DNA of 64,000 nt from Tetramitus jugosus (lineage: Eukaryota > Heterolobosea > Eutetramitea > Acrasida > Vahlkampfiidae), in NCBI GenBank assembly GCA_937625935.1, contig OW569354.1:1-64000 (forward strand). Direction: 5' to 3'. Positions within the stretch are counted from its first letter, which is position 1. Every line of letters begins with the position of its first letter. Shown here one piece after another: positions 40,346 to 50,957 of this stretch. The notes beneath the pieces are model-generated. The model ran no database searches. It saw only the letters and a list, made by a program, of their open reading frames with translations, and was not told the DNA's origin. Both the position numbers and the translations under genes were made by a program.

Positions 40346-41575
40346 ATGAACCGCCAACAATCCCAGCTCCCATCAGTGATGAGTGCCATTTTTTATGATC
40401 ACTATGGTGATTATTCCGTGCTGAAGAAGAAGTCAGATTTTCCTGTTCCTGCCCTGAGTGATGTGAAGAATACGCTCATTCAAGTAAACTTTACCAGTTT
40501 CAATCCTGTGGACTACAAGATACGATCCGGCTACTTGAAGCTTTTTTACAGAGCCATGTTTCCGCAAATTATAGGTCAAGACTTTTCTGGAATTGTTGTA
40601 CAATCGTTGGATGGCGCCAAATTTAAACAAGGGGATCGAGTCGCTGGACTGTTGGAGAATCAGGGTGCATGTGCCGAGTATGTTGCATGTGGGGATCGAG
40701 CTCTGGCTCCTGTTCCAGAGGAGATGAGCTTGGCAGAAGCAGCTTGCTTGCCAACTGTAGCACTGGCAACGTATGAGACAATGATCAAGATTGGAGGTCT
40801 GAAACCATTGTCCACGACAACGACTACTACTTCAGAGTCAGAGCCTAATACAACCAGCAGAAAACCAAAAATTCTCATTTTAGGAGGCAGTGGAGGTGTA
40901 GGTTCATTTGCTGTTCAGTATGCAAAGCATGTGTTGGGTGCCGAGGTACATGCGACTTGTTCCTCTGTGAATGTATCTTATGTGAAATCATTGGGCGCTG
41001 ACTATGTATACGATTACTCTAGCGATTCGCACTTTGAGAAGTTGATACCAAAGAACCTCGATATTGTTATGGACAATGTCGGTGGTGAAATGTATCAAAA
41101 GACATGGGGTTTGTTAAACAATAGAGGTAAATATGTGTTTGTCGGCGTGGGTAATGAGCCAATGACTTATATGCAAGGATCTGCCACGGGAGCAAAGTTA
41201 GTGTGGAGAAAGGTGACATCATTCTTGAGATTGTCTCCCTCATATCATGTAGTGGCTACGAGAGCGAATGGAAGTTCTCTCGCACAGGTTATCAGTGATT
41301 ATATGGCTGTTAAGATGAGTCCTGGATATATCACACGTGCCTATGCTTTTTCAGAGGATAACGCCAAGATTGCTCACCGATTGATGGAAACTAGAAGAAC
41401 TCGAGGTAAGATTCTGATGCAAGTAGCACAGAATTTGCCACCAAGAGAGGCTGCTCTGAGTCAGTCTTTTCTCAACAGATTTGGCCATAATATCGTAGGT
41501 TGGAATAACGCTCCAAAGGTCCCGCCAATCCCTACCTTCCAAAACTCTTGGATTACAAGCACTTCTCGCAATTAA
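40346..41575 (+). CDS. Zinc-independent medium-chain dehydrogenase/reductase (quinone reductase-like)
   Basis: 409 residues from the ATG at 40346. The N-terminal GroES-like domain has NPVDYKIRSGY and IIGQDFSGIV with GDRVAGL. The Rossmann domain has LILGGSGGVGSFAVQYAKH, the NADPH-binding G-x-G-x-x-G form typical of quinone oxidoreductases and RTN4IP1-like proteins. Zinc-ligand cysteines are absent, which supports a reductase of quinones or activated alkenes. A Thr/Ser-rich insert (about 165-180) sits before the Rossmann motif. The C-terminal 30 residues are Pro/Asn-rich and extra to the family. Substrate cannot be told from the sequence. Only about 100 bp separate its stop from the MSH4 start. 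Confidence 0.85.
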   Translation: MNRQQSQLPSVMSAIFYDHYGDYSVLKKKSDFPVPALSDVKNTLIQVNFTSFNPVDYKIRSGYLKLFYRAMFPQIIGQDFSGIVVQSLDGAKFKQGDRVAGLLENQGACAEYVACGDRALAPVPEEMSLAEAACLPTVALATYETMIKIGGLKPLSTTTTTTSESEPNTTSRKPKILILGGSGGVGSFAVQYAKHVLGAEVHATCSSVNVSYVKSLGADYVYDYSSDSHFEKLIPKNLDIVMDNVGGEMYQKTWGLLNNRGKYVFVGVGNEPMTYMQGSATGAKLVWRKVTSFLRLSPSYHVVATRANGSSLAQVISDYMAVKMSPGYITRAYAFSEDNAKIAHRLMETRRTRGKILMQVAQNLPPREAALSQSFLNRFGHNIVGWNNAPKVPPIPTFQNSWITSTSRN

Positions 41576-41673
41576 AATGTCCGACACGACGTTGCCGCCA
41601 AATGTCAGCTACAAGATCAAGACTTTTCCAAAGTGAAAAATCAGTACAGATACAAAAAACACAATACAAGATC

Positions 41674-44508
41674 ATGAGTGACTCCATTGGCACCAACACT
41701 CCCAAAAGAAAGATAAATCAAATTTCTTTGCAAGGTTCCTCCACCTGTCCATCCACAACACCAAGCTTCAACACGGTTGAACCCTCTTCAGGCAACAACA
41801 CAAAATACGAGACCACTTTCGATTCAAGTGTTTTTCTCAATAGCTCCAATGCAAAGAAAGGAAAGAATACCAACACCAAGCCATCCAGCTCCTCATCCAA
41901 CTCAAGCTCTCTGGTTCCACCGCGTTCTTCCTCTTCTTCTTCGACATCGTCATCCTCCTCGTCAACTACAACTGCTCGTCAGCCCAATAGCTCTCACAAG
42001 AACTCTTCAAGTCGCATGGAAAGTAATACCAACAACAATGAACCAGTGTATCTCATGACCTTGATTGACAATAGAGCAAAGGAAGTTGGTATGGCTGTTA
42101 TGAACCTAAAGTCCACTCATATCGTCATGAGTCAGTTCGTTGAGACATCCACCACCACCTTCCATAATGTCTGCAACATGATTCAAGTCTATAGCCCATG
42201 CGTCGAAGTGGTGCTTCCGAAAACATTGGCAGACTCTACCATGGCTAGCACAATCAAGAGAGAGTATCCAGGCGTTCAACTGTCATTCATCCCAAGAAAG
42301 TTGTTCAATGAAGCCAAGGGACAAGTCATCGCAAAACAATTGGCAGTGAAAGAAGCTAGTTCAATCGATGCTGAAATTTCAAGAAAGTACCTGTGTGTCA
42401 GTGCAACGGCAGCATTGATCGATTATGTAGAGTACATTCAAAATATTACGTTTGCCTCCCAGAGTATCAAATTCATGTATAAGCAACTCTCTGGTCACTT
42501 GTTAATTGATTCTTCTTCGATTATGAATCTGGAGTTGGTGATGAATATGAAGACTGGCAAGTCAGATCAAACCTTGTTCAGTGTGATGAATCATACGAAA
42601 ACTCCAATGGGCTCAAGGATGTTGCGCTCGTCTCTGTTGCAACCACTGACTGATATTGCGACCATTAATACAAGATTAGATTGCGTAGATGAACTATTGA
42701 AGAAAGAGCAAGAATTCTTTAATCTGAGCACGTTCTTGAATGGATTCTTGGATTTGGACCATTTATTGTACCAATTTTGTCAAGTCTCAAAGAAAGCCAC
42801 ACCAAAATCCGGACAGACAGTAATAATGAATATCCTCTGTATGAAGAGAGCGTTGGAACAAATATTGGATGTGGAGGCCGTTGTGCGAGAGTATGAGAAT
42901 CCATTGTTGCTTGCAATAGCTACAAATCTACAGCATGAAGACCTATTAGCAATCTCGGACGAAATCGACAGAATGATAGAACCGAATGTTACCTTGTGTA
43001 TGTTTCTTTTCATCGTACCTGCTTTGATTGCGTCTGTCTAGTGTCTCACACAACTCCAATGTATTAGCTAAGAACCCTCAAAAGATGCAAACACAAAAGG
43101 TGTACGCAATCAAAGCAGGTATCAACGGTCTCTTGGATGTAGCCCGTCGACAATATTTGGATATGATCGAAGGAATGAATAGCACGGTCAATGGATACAA
43201 AGAACAAACTGGTATATCGTCTCTCAAGTTGCTATACAATGTTAGACGAGGATATTACTTGTCATTTGATGCCAAAACCACCCTCTCACCAGAAAGTAAG
43301 CGATTGTTTATTCAACTCACCAAACAGTCTCGAAAAATTGTATGCTCCACAGAGGAGTTGAATTCTATCAATCAGAAGATAAGGGACATCATGGAAGAAA
43401 TTTATCTATTGACAGATACAGTCGTGGATGAATTGGTTGATGCAATAAGGCAGAAGTTGGACACTTTGTACAAAGTTTCCGAAAGTATAGCCCTTCTGGA
43501 TCTGCTTTTCTCTTTTGCGAGCTTGGTGACTGTAAGCAACCAGTATGTTCGACCAGAATTCTCCTCTGATGGCCCAATCGCAATCAAAGCAGGTCGTCAT
43601 CCCATATTGGAGAAGAATGGAGCTAGAAATTTCTTTGTTCCCAATGATACATACTTGACTGAGAGTTCAAATTTTCAAATACTAACTGGAGCAAATATGT
43701 CAGGTATGGATCTGTTTTGTTTCACAACATGTCGATTACTATGACTCACAACGCGTATTGTATAGGAAAATCAACTCATATCAGACAGGTAGCACTGATA
43801 TCTATCATGGCTCACATTGGATGCTACGTTCCCGCTCAGTTTGCCAGTTTTCGATTGATTGATAAACTATTTACAAGAATTGGGACCGATGACAGCTTGG
43901 AGACCAACTCTAGTACCTTTATGGTTGAAATGAAGGAGATATCCTATATCATTCAGAATGTAACAGATAGAAGCTTAATCCTCATTGATGAATTAGGTAG
44001 AGGTACATCAAATATTGAAGGAAACAGTATTGCTTGGAGTATTTGTGAATACCTTTTGTCATCTCGCGCATACACTGTATTTGTGACTCACTATATGCAA
44101 CTAGTCGAGTTGGAACTGTTGTATCCCAGTGTGAAAAATTATCACTGCATGGTGAGTACAACTGAAGGAAAGCTAGACTTCATGTATAGTGTAGGAGCTG
44201 GATCTTGCAATGAAGACCGATATGGAATCAAACTTGCTAAAATGCTGGGACTGCCAAGAGAAATCACATGTAAGGCAGACGAGATCTGTCACAAGGTAAC
44301 TCTGGAGAGAAAGCGTAAGTTGGAAATGAGTGAACAAGCATCCAAACAGAACAAGACACAAGACTTGAGATCTTGTTACCAACTTGCGACTCGATTAATG
44401 TGTCTGAAGTTATCCACACTTAGCAGCAGAGATCTCACGCCACATCTATCAGCCTTGAAAGATAACAGCAAAGAATTACTGGAGAAATTTTGTCAAGAAG
44501 AGAATTGA
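41674..44508 (+). CDS. MSH4: MutS homologue MSH4, meiotic crossover factor
   Basis: Join 41674..42995, 43042..43703 and 43766..44508 gives 908 residues. Intron 1 (46 bp, GTGTAT-TAG) is phase 2; intron 2 (62 bp, GTATGG-TAG) splits the Walker A codon for Gly. A Ser-rich N-terminus of about 120 residues precedes the MutS connector and core (VGMAVMNLKSTHIVMSQF, FNEAKGQ, LECV-like LDCVDELLKKEQEFF). The ATPase domain has TGANMSGKSTHIRQ, Walker B LILIDELGRGTS and FVTHY. MSH4 with MSH5 clamps Holliday junctions and promotes crossovers, and it lacks the mismatch-reading N-terminal domain, which is also absent here. The usual GPN of Walker A is GAN. An in-frame earlier ATG exists at 41602. Confidence 0.93.
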
Positions 44509-44748
44509 TTCTCACTATGAACAATATACCATCTTTACTTTGAGAATCGAGTGGTAGAAGTGACAGCATTTTCATCACAACGAAATCTCTAACTATTCCA
44601 GCTATCGAGCAGTCTTGCAGCCCCTTTTTCACCCTTCAAAGCCAGACAATACGATCGCACGAACTTTTTCCATAAAAAGTAACTCCACTTGACACCGAAA
44701 ACTCTTGCCACAAAAAACAACACAAAAAATATCACCAGAGTAGCAATA

Positions 44749-45657
44749 ATGAGTCTCCCAAGAAAAGTAATTGCGTCGATACTGATTCTCGCCAGTCTTT
44801 TGCAGGTCATCCTCTTTGCTGAAGCAGCAGACCAACGATTGACCAATGGAGTGTGGTCAAGTGTTACCTCAATCAGTTCCTATACTTCTCCATTGACTTA
44901 TGTACTTGATGTCGATGCTTCCAAAGATGTCATTGTGACTATTGAAAAGTCCTCCTCTTCCTCTTCCGCAGACCTCGATGTAAGTGTTGTAAACTCTCTT
45001 TTTTTTTATTCTTCCGCTCCGCCGGAGCTAACCATTTTTTACCTTTAAAAACCAAAGGTGGTGGTCGGAGTGAATGAATATCCAACTGAATACACCAACT
45101 CTTACAAGCTTCGTGTTGGTCCAGGTGTTACAAAGAGCTCCGTTCGATGCTTGACTGCTGTCGTTCATTCTGGTGTTACTGTTTCTTACTACATTAGAGT
45201 TTACTCTGCTTCCACGATTCCCTACTCGTTCAAGCTCAAGGCAGAATCAAGCCAATCAGTGGCCAAAAAAGTTGCCGGTGGTATGTTGGCTGTGGCCATC
45301 ATTGTTCCTTCCGTGTGTGTTCTCTGTTGTTTGGCTGTCGTTATCCTGTGCATTATCGGTTGTGTTGCTATTGCTCGTGGAGGTAACAAGAGAACTGTTG
45401 TTTATCAACCACCTCTTCACCAACAACAGCAACAAATCAACTTTGGTGCTCCACAGACTGGTTACACCTCTCTGCAAGACAATCAACAGTATCTCATGTC
45501 ACCAAACAACATGTATGCGCCAAGTGCTCAACCAGTGCAACAAGTACCTTATCCAACATATGCACCACAACCACAACAAGGAACAATGTACCCTGTGCAA
45601 CAATCGCAGCCACAACCACAACAATACACTCCACCAGCATTGCCAGAGAATGTATAA
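44749..45657 (+). CDS. Type I membrane protein with Pro/Gln-rich cytosolic tail
   Basis: Join 44749..44979 and 45058..45657 gives 276 residues. The 78-bp intron has GTAAGT, a CTAAC branch site and AAAG, phase 0, and contains a T-run. A signal peptide (about 1-26, ILILASLLQVILFAEA) leads to a small beta-rich extracellular domain of about 120 residues with two strands like VSYYIRVYSASTIPYSFKL. One membrane helix follows at about 150-188 (AVAIIVPSVCVLCCLAVVILCIIG, Cys-rich). The tail of about 90 residues is Pro/Gln/Tyr-rich (YPTYAPQPQQ, MYPVQQSQPQPQQ). I do not recognise the ectodomain. The tail may bind WW or SH3 domains or cytoskeletal partners (inference). Confidence 0.8.
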
Positions 45658-46045
45658 GTGGTGAACGGAAAAAACACAATGACTTCTGCACCCAAAGAAT
45701 AAAGAACTCGGATTCACGAACTAATGACCTGGAATGAATCTAGGAGTTAAGTCACTGCAACAGTTTAAGTTGATGAGCTTGTTTTTCTGAAGTTCGTTGT
45801 AGCAAGTTCGTATTGTCATTGTTTGTGCGTTTCAAGAGAACCATAACATTTCGAATCAGAACATTCTTACCAAGTCAAATACTGATTGTCCTTCTTGTTT
45901 GTTCAGAGCAACATTGAGAGAACATCCAGCTACTTAAATCACTGAAGTCCGACTTACATCTCCCAACACAGGCAAAGTCCTCTGCCGTTGCTCTGGTCTG
46001 GTTGACGGGGTGTGAGTTTTTGCTCTCCCATGATTGTTAGGAAGT
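45658..46045. other. Gap with an unresolved minus-strand ATG ORF
   Basis: 388 bp. On the minus strand an ATG at 46031 opens 25 codons (MGEQKLTPRQPDQSNGRG) running into GTAAGT, a perfect splice donor. A later stretch near 45880-45920 reads GCSLNVALNKQEGQSVFDL before GTAAGA. They look like exons, but I could not find acceptors that keep the frame, so I do not call a gene. Confidence 0.3.
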
Positions 46046-46201
46046 TCAAGGCTTAAAAAAATGGGCTGCTAAATCTGCAGCGAGACCGAGTGAGCACAAC
46101 ACTACGATATACAATGCGTAGATGCACATGAGAACGGTTTGGAATGCGACATAAATCTTTCCCCAGTTGACTCTAGGTGGCTTTGTCTGCTTTTGATCCA
46201 T
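46046..46201 (-). CDS. 51-residue membrane protein
   Basis: An ATG at 46201 opens a frame of 51 residues ending at 46046: a basic N-terminus (MDQKQTKPPRVNWGK), then one long hydrophobic stretch (about 17-45, IYVAFQTVLMCIYALYIVVL) and a short tail ending HFFKP. The size and layout are those of small subunits of membrane complexes (for example oligosaccharyltransferase, respiratory or V-ATPase accessory subunits), but I cannot assign it. It lies 23 bp from the stop codon of the hemerythrin gene on the same strand, so its promoter must sit in or beyond that gene's 3' end, or it shares a transcript with it. Confidence 0.55.
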   Translation of the reverse strand: MDQKQTKPPRVNWGKIYVAFQTVLMCIYALYIVVLCSLGLAADLAAHFFKP

Positions 46202-46224
46202 TATTTATTTAAGTACTTGTAACG

Positions 46225-46797
46225 TTAGCTCTGCGACTTGGATGAAGACCTGTTATTAGTGATGCGTTCATGATGTTGTTGCACAGAATCTCTCAATTGT
46301 TCATATGCGGCTGCATCATGTCCAACTAACCATAAATGTCTGACAAGAGCCACTGGTGCATGAGGTGCAATCTTTTTGGCATCCATGTATGCACGAACAA
46401 ATAATTGCTTTTGGTCCTGATTTAGAAGACGATCCAACTCGGGTAAAGCAGTTTCTTCAGTTTTTGTAAAGTGATCTCTTACCTTCTCATCGAGTTGCCT
46501 GGCTAATCCCTTATACTCCGAATCGTTTGAGTCAGAGTCGAGCAGATGTTGACAGAGACGATAGATGGGGAAATGGTTCTTCAATAGTTCGTTCTGAATG
46601 TGCTCTCCTTGATCATGAGATACACGTTTCACAATGGGACAGATAACTGCTTCTTCTAATGCCAATGTGGAGCAAATATGTTTGATCACATGAGTCATAA
46701 CAGACAGATTTCCTTGGTTGAAGTCGTCCAATTGTTGATAGATGATTCTGTGATCATCCTTCAAGAAACATAACTCTGGTGAGAGTTGACTTGTCAT
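46225..46797 (-). CDS. Hemerythrin-like HHE domain protein
   Basis: 190 residues from an ATG. The four-helix pattern of the HHE cation-binding family is visible: FLKDDHRIIYQQLDDF (helix A His), MTHVIKHICSTLALEEAVICPIV (His and Glu on helix B), IQNELLKNHF (helix C) and VRDHFTKTEETALPEL (His and Glu on helix D). These residues bind a di-iron centre used for oxygen, nitric oxide or iron handling, or for sensing. The last 50 residues are additional helices with a His-rich QQHHERI and a Ser-rich end. No signal peptide, so cytosolic. Such proteins are frequent in free-living amoebae. Which activity it has cannot be told from the sequence. Confidence 0.85.
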   Translation of the reverse strand: MTSQLSPELCFLKDDHRIIYQQLDDFNQGNLSVMTHVIKHICSTLALEEAVICPIVKRVSHDQGEHIQNELLKNHFPIYRLCQHLLDSDSNDSEYKGLARQLDEKVRDHFTKTEETALPELDRLLNQDQKQLFVRAYMDAKKIAPHAPVALVRHLWLVGHDAAAYEQLRDSVQQHHERITNNRSSSKSQS

Positions 46798-46857
46798 TGT
46801 TTGTTTTTGTTTGGTTGCCTGAACAAAACTATTTCAGGAGATCGATTCAATAAAAGT

Positions 46858-49134
46858 TTATAAATTGAAGGAGACTCGCTTTTGCCTCTTGGCAGGAGAC
46901 ATGTGAACATCCTCGAAAGGATTTTCATCATCTGACGTATTCATTGGTTCATCTTCATCAAAATTCCTTCTTGCTCTCTTTTTGGGTGAAGAGAACGAGG
47001 AAGTATCACAGTCAGAAAAGCCAAAGTCATCAAAATCGTCCACTTCTTCCTTCTTGACAGTCACCGGTGGTGTACCAAAGGATGCAAATGGATCAATGTC
47101 ATCAACTGTCGATCTCGTTGATGAATGAGGAGTAGTTGTAAAGCTCATAAATGGATTATCTTCTTCTTCATGCTCCATGAATTTCGCTTCACGAGACTCT
47201 TCCTTCTGATTTGTTGGCTGTGGCTCATCAAACAGATCTTGACTTTGTACTGTTGTGGATGCTGTTGAGCTAAAGTTCGATTGAGGTGTTCCACTTTCGA
47301 TTGATATTTGACGCATTTGTTCTTGCAACTCCTTAACCTTATGTTGCAAAGCGAGATTTTCACTCTGGATGTTCTTCAGATTTAATCGACAAAGCGAAAG
47401 TTCATTCAGTCCACGCTGCTCGGATTGTTTCACTTCTGTTAACTTTTGGATTGCTTTTTCGTGTTCTTGTTTCAATTGCTCCAATTCATCCTTTGTCTGC
47501 TTTAGATGAGAAGACAAATTGTTTCCGGATGGCAAATCCTTCTTTTGTTCCAAGCAATTAACATAAGTCAATACACATGCGCATGCATGTTTGCAGTTGG
47601 ATGCGACTGGACATGTGCACTTTGCTCGTTGAATCTGAATGGCTTCTTGTTCAGTTGGTGGGATCAATAAAATTTCCTGTGCATAAGGTTCAACGGAAGT
47701 TCCCCAACAATTACCTGTTAATTTGAACAATTTTACGCCATCACTCACCTCCATCACTTCTTCCAACTTCATGTGCCATGTCATTCCATCATGAAAATAT
47801 TCATTGCCTCTCTGATAAGTCGTTATTCCGAAATGATCGTACAGTGCTTTTCTGTCCTTTCCTGGATCCAAATACTTTGCAAGATTGTTCATCTTTTGAA
47901 TAGTCTGGAAAACATTCTTTTGCTGAACAGTTGGCGCAGGCTCTTGCTTGACAACAACTGTAGGTGTGGCCATGGAGCTCACTGGTGTGCTCGCAGGTGT
48001 AACACTAGAGCTAGTGGATTGCTGTGCAGGTTTGTCTTGCGATTGTGGTGGAGTATCGCAGTCCACAATTTCATCTTGTATTGGCCGGCGACTCTTGGAA
48101 GATGCACGATGATGATTCGAGCTCTTGTTGTTCTTCTCAGGCGGTGTAAACTGTACAATTTCATCTTCAACGACTGGCTTTCCAATCTGCAACAAATTCT
48201 TCTTTGGTGCATGTCTGCCTCCGACCGAAGCAGAAACAACAGGTGGTATTGGAGACCCACCAGTGGTGCTTGATACGAGTTTCAATGGCTTTACTCGTTC
48301 CTTCTTGATTGGAGTATAGTCGGCAGATTTGTGAATCTTTGGTGGTTCAGGAGAGCCTCTATTGCTACTGAACTGATGATTGGTAGGAGAAGGAACTCTA
48401 CTCTGACCATTAGTAGAATTCGTTGGACTTGTGCTCGTTGTTTTTGGAGTAACGGGCGATGCACATGCACTCTCTTCCTGCTGTTGTTCAACTGGTTGAC
48501 CATTTGTTAACATCATCATTTGCATAGGTGTATGTATATTTGCTTGTTCTGGTTGTTCAACAGCATTACTATCACTTGCCATGGAAGCCGACATTAAAAT
48601 CTTTTGTTGTAATCGCTTATTCAACTCTTCAGTGTCATCCAACAACCAATCACTGTCATCGAACAATGTTTCATCATCACCATCACCACCACCATTCGCA
48701 TGATTATTGTTATTTTCATGACTTAAATCTGCCAAATTCGATTCCATCATGTTGTTATTATTATTATTGGTATTATTATTGTTATTATTGTTACTGATAT
48801 TATAAAAAGGATTGTTATTTTTGTTATTGTTGGATGGGGGCGAAGGGGAAATGCTGTGCATGGATAGTATTCGCTTATTCATTGCTTGTTGTGATAATGT
48901 CAATTGACTATTGTTATTATTGTTGTTAGTAGGAGAAGTGGGAATGAGTGTGAAGCTTCTATTGTTGTTTTGAGGAGGTGAATAGAATCGATTCTGATAT
49001 GTACGTTGTTGTTGTTGTTGAGATTGTTGTTGTTGTGGAAAGCTTACACTGTTCAAGTTGCTTAGCTTTTCGAGTTCAAGTTGCAAGTCTTGAGTCATGA
49101 TCATTTGAGAAGCTTGTGTTGTTGTTTGAGTCAT
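46858..49134 (-). CDS. SWIM zinc-finger protein with Asn-rich N-terminus
   Basis: 758 residues from an ATG. Residues 1-420 are mostly disordered: Gln- and Asn-rich near the start (Asn runs near 90-140), then Pro/Ser/Thr-rich with SPTNSTNG and several short basic-acidic motifs. Residues about 440-515 form a compact domain ending in AKCTCPVASNCKHACACVL, the C-x-C-xn-C-x-H pattern of a SWIM finger. A coiled coil follows at about 535-618 (LKQTKDELEQLKQEHEKAI). The C-terminus has acidic ENPF / ENNPF-like repeats and KKRAR, probably a nuclear signal. SWIM fingers bind DNA or protein; a chromatin or transcription role is likely but unproven. Confidence 0.8.
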   Translation of the reverse strand: MTQTTTQASQMIMTQDLQLELEKLSNLNSVSFPQQQQSQQQQQRTYQNRFYSPPQNNNRSFTLIPTSPTNNNNNNSQLTLSQQAMNKRILSMHSISPSPPSNNNKNNNPFYNISNNNNNNNTNNNNNNMMESNLADLSHENNNNHANGGGDGDDETLFDDSDWLLDDTEELNKRLQQKILMSASMASDSNAVEQPEQANIHTPMQMMMLTNGQPVEQQQEESACASPVTPKTTSTSPTNSTNGQSRVPSPTNHQFSSNRGSPEPPKIHKSADYTPIKKERVKPLKLVSSTTGGSPIPPVVSASVGGRHAPKKNLLQIGKPVVEDEIVQFTPPEKNNKSSNHHRASSKSRRPIQDEIVDCDTPPQSQDKPAQQSTSSSVTPASTPVSSMATPTVVVKQEPAPTVQQKNVFQTIQKMNNLAKYLDPGKDRKALYDHFGITTYQRGNEYFHDGMTWHMKLEEVMEVSDGVKLFKLTGNCWGTSVEPYAQEILLIPPTEQEAIQIQRAKCTCPVASNCKHACACVLTYVNCLEQKKDLPSGNNLSSHLKQTKDELEQLKQEHEKAIQKLTEVKQSEQRGLNELSLCRLNLKNIQSENLALQHKVKELQEQMRQISIESGTPQSNFSSTASTTVQSQDLFDEPQPTNQKEESREAKFMEHEEEDNPFMSFTTTPHSSTRSTVDDIDPFASFGTPPVTVKKEEVDDFDDFGFSDCDTSSFSSPKKRARRNFDEDEPMNTSDDENPFEDVHMSPAKRQKRVSFNL

Positions 49135-49374
49135 TGTGATTGTTGGAATATTTTGGGTTCTGTTGTGGGTTGTAGTTGTTTATTATTTGAAAGAATGATG
49201 CCTCATTGCTTTTTTGTTTGTGCAACCACAGCATCAAAGGAATGAATTCGTTGCAGGGACGAACATTGTCCAGATCCAGAAATTGTTGGAAAACTGCTTT
49301 TCCACTTCTTCCTCGCCAAAAAAACGGAAAAGCCAACGGAAAAATTAGTTGAAGCTTTCTTCCAAATCAATAAG

Positions 49375-50187
49375 ATGAGTGACGTTTTCCCGCTGGAGCT
49401 CGTGAGATTGTCTCTGTCGTTTCTACCGAGAGTAAACCAGCTCAAATTATGTACATTGTCTCGCGACATTCATCATTTGATGCTTTTTGATCCATTGTTT
49501 GTCAAGGAGACTTTTTGTAATGAGTTTTCGCAACGTACGGATCTAAACTGGGAAGGATTGCTGGACTTGATCGCACAAGAGTCATTCCATCGTTTTCATC
49601 GAGGGTATGTCGATGAAGAAGTGGATTCTCTAGTCTTGTGGGCTGCTTCTCACGGGTATGAACGGGTGATTGAATTGGCCTTGTTTTATGAGTTGCGAAG
49701 GGTATCAAGTGCCTCGGTTGATGATGTTAGTAAACGACAAGCTGAGTTATCGTCATGGATCTCTGCTCCCATGATTCATAATTTGGTGCTTGAAGCTTGC
49801 AAAACATCGTCATCTGCTCACATCTTACCCATTTTGCACAAGCATGTTCCGCAGTATCTGAAACAGTTGGACTCTGTGAAAACACCGAACGGGTACTCGG
49901 CAATTCAAGTCGCAGCCTTCTTCGAGAATACAGGAGCATTCATTTGGTTGCATGAACATGGAGCAACGATGCAAAGAGAGCATCGTTACGGTCAAACACC
50001 ATTCCATATCGCTTGTACTCGTAATTGCGTACCTATTGCCAGGTATTGCTTAGAGGTAGTGAAGGTGAATCCCGAGGATCCTGATCTCGATGGATTCACG
50101 CCTCTTAATTTGGTTAACTACAGGTACGATCTCATACGTTCGAGTCCAATGCTGGACCTGTTGCGCCGACATGGTGTAAACTGTTAG
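49375..50187 (+). CDS. F-box-like ankyrin-repeat protein
   Basis: 270 residues from an ATG. The first 45 residues (FPLELVRLSLSFLPRVNQLKL) fit an F-box-like helix bundle. The C-terminal 110 residues contain ankyrin repeats: NGYSAIQVAAFFENTGAFIWL, YGQTPFHIACTRNCVPIARY and DGFTPLNLVNYRYDLIR. Between them lie helices (VLWAASHGYERVIELAL), probably further degenerate ankyrin units. F-box plus ankyrin proteins act as substrate adaptors for SCF ligases; the role here is inferred. It diverges from the SWIM gene with 240 bp between starts. Confidence 0.72.
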   Translation: MSDVFPLELVRLSLSFLPRVNQLKLCTLSRDIHHLMLFDPLFVKETFCNEFSQRTDLNWEGLLDLIAQESFHRFHRGYVDEEVDSLVLWAASHGYERVIELALFYELRRVSSASVDDVSKRQAELSSWISAPMIHNLVLEACKTSSSAHILPILHKHVPQYLKQLDSVKTPNGYSAIQVAAFFENTGAFIWLHEHGATMQREHRYGQTPFHIACTRNCVPIARYCLEVVKVNPEDPDLDGFTPLNLVNYRYDLIRSSPMLDLLRRHGVNC

Positions 50188-50306
50188 TTTAGGTTGTGTG
50201 TCTTCAGCTGCCAATGGATGTTTTCATGGGAAACGGCGAACAAGAAGAATAGGCGAGGATACGACCACCTCGAATCTTTATCTTAGGTGTTTTACTATCA
50301 ATCTAT

Positions 50307-50957
50307 TTACTTTGGAATCATCGTATAGATTCTACTCTTTGCAATAAAAGTCAATAGTGTACAGATGTTCAAATTCGATGGCACATCCTTCATGCTTGAG
50401 AGTGATTGTTCACTAATCTCCTCAGCCGAGCAATTCTCCTTTACAATATCAGACGTCGTCAGAGAAATCGTGTCCATGTCTTTTCCCTCTTCGTAATTCA
50501 AATATTTCAAGTAAAGTGCATTCGTTGTCTCATCGTACGCAACCACGATTACATCTCTGTACATTGCTTTTGGCTTAATAAAATCCTTAAGTGAAGCAAT
50601 CGACGACATGACCAACTGATATTCGCGCGTCGTGAGCTCACTCTTGACAGATTCAACAAAATTACGTATCTTGACAAGTATCAGTTCTCTATCCAGATTT
50701 CTGTAAAAGTTGATCACAAAGGCCTGTGTGTCGGCATACTCGGAGAACCCGTATTCTCCATAGGTACCCATTGTCAGAGTGGTAAACAGGGCCTTGGGCG
50801 CGATGGTTTTTACGATTTTGTTATCCAGTTCCAGATCATTAATGATAACATTCCTTGGAAGGACAAGATTAGTGTTCTTATCAAGCAATGCTCCTTGTGC
50901 ACAAAGAGCAACTATCGAAAAAATGATTGCAATGAATAATACGCGTGGGAGCTTCAT
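50307..50957 (-). CDS. Secreted hypothetical protein
   Basis: 216 residues from the ATG at 50957, chosen because it begins a good signal peptide (KLPRVLFIAIIFSIVALCAQG). The frame extends 27 codons further upstream to another start, which would bury the signal. The mature part is helical with few Cys, for example YADTQAFVINFYRNLDRELIL and LTTREYQLVMSSIASLKDF. I recognise no domain. It likely enters the secretory or lysosomal pathway. Unknown function. Confidence 0.7.
   Translation of the reverse strand: MKLPRVLFIAIIFSIVALCAQGALLDKNTNLVLPRNVIINDLELDNKIVKTIAPKALFTTLTMGTYGEYGFSEYADTQAFVINFYRNLDRELILVKIRNFVESVKSELTTREYQLVMSSIASLKDFIKPKAMYRDVIVVAYDETTNALYLKYLNYEEGKDMDTISLTTSDIVKENCSAEEISEQSLSSMKDVPSNLNICTLLTFIAKSRIYTMIPK

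Noticed and set aside
41548-41673. Longer N-terminus for MSH4
   Set aside because: The upstream extension begins with TTG inside the reductase gene. ATGs at 41602 and 41674 are both possible; the second was chosen because it leaves about 100 bp for a leader.
45954-46031. Minus-strand ATG ORF ending in GTAAGT
   Set aside because: It looks like a first exon, but no acceptor downstream keeps the frame to another coding segment, so no gene model could be supported.
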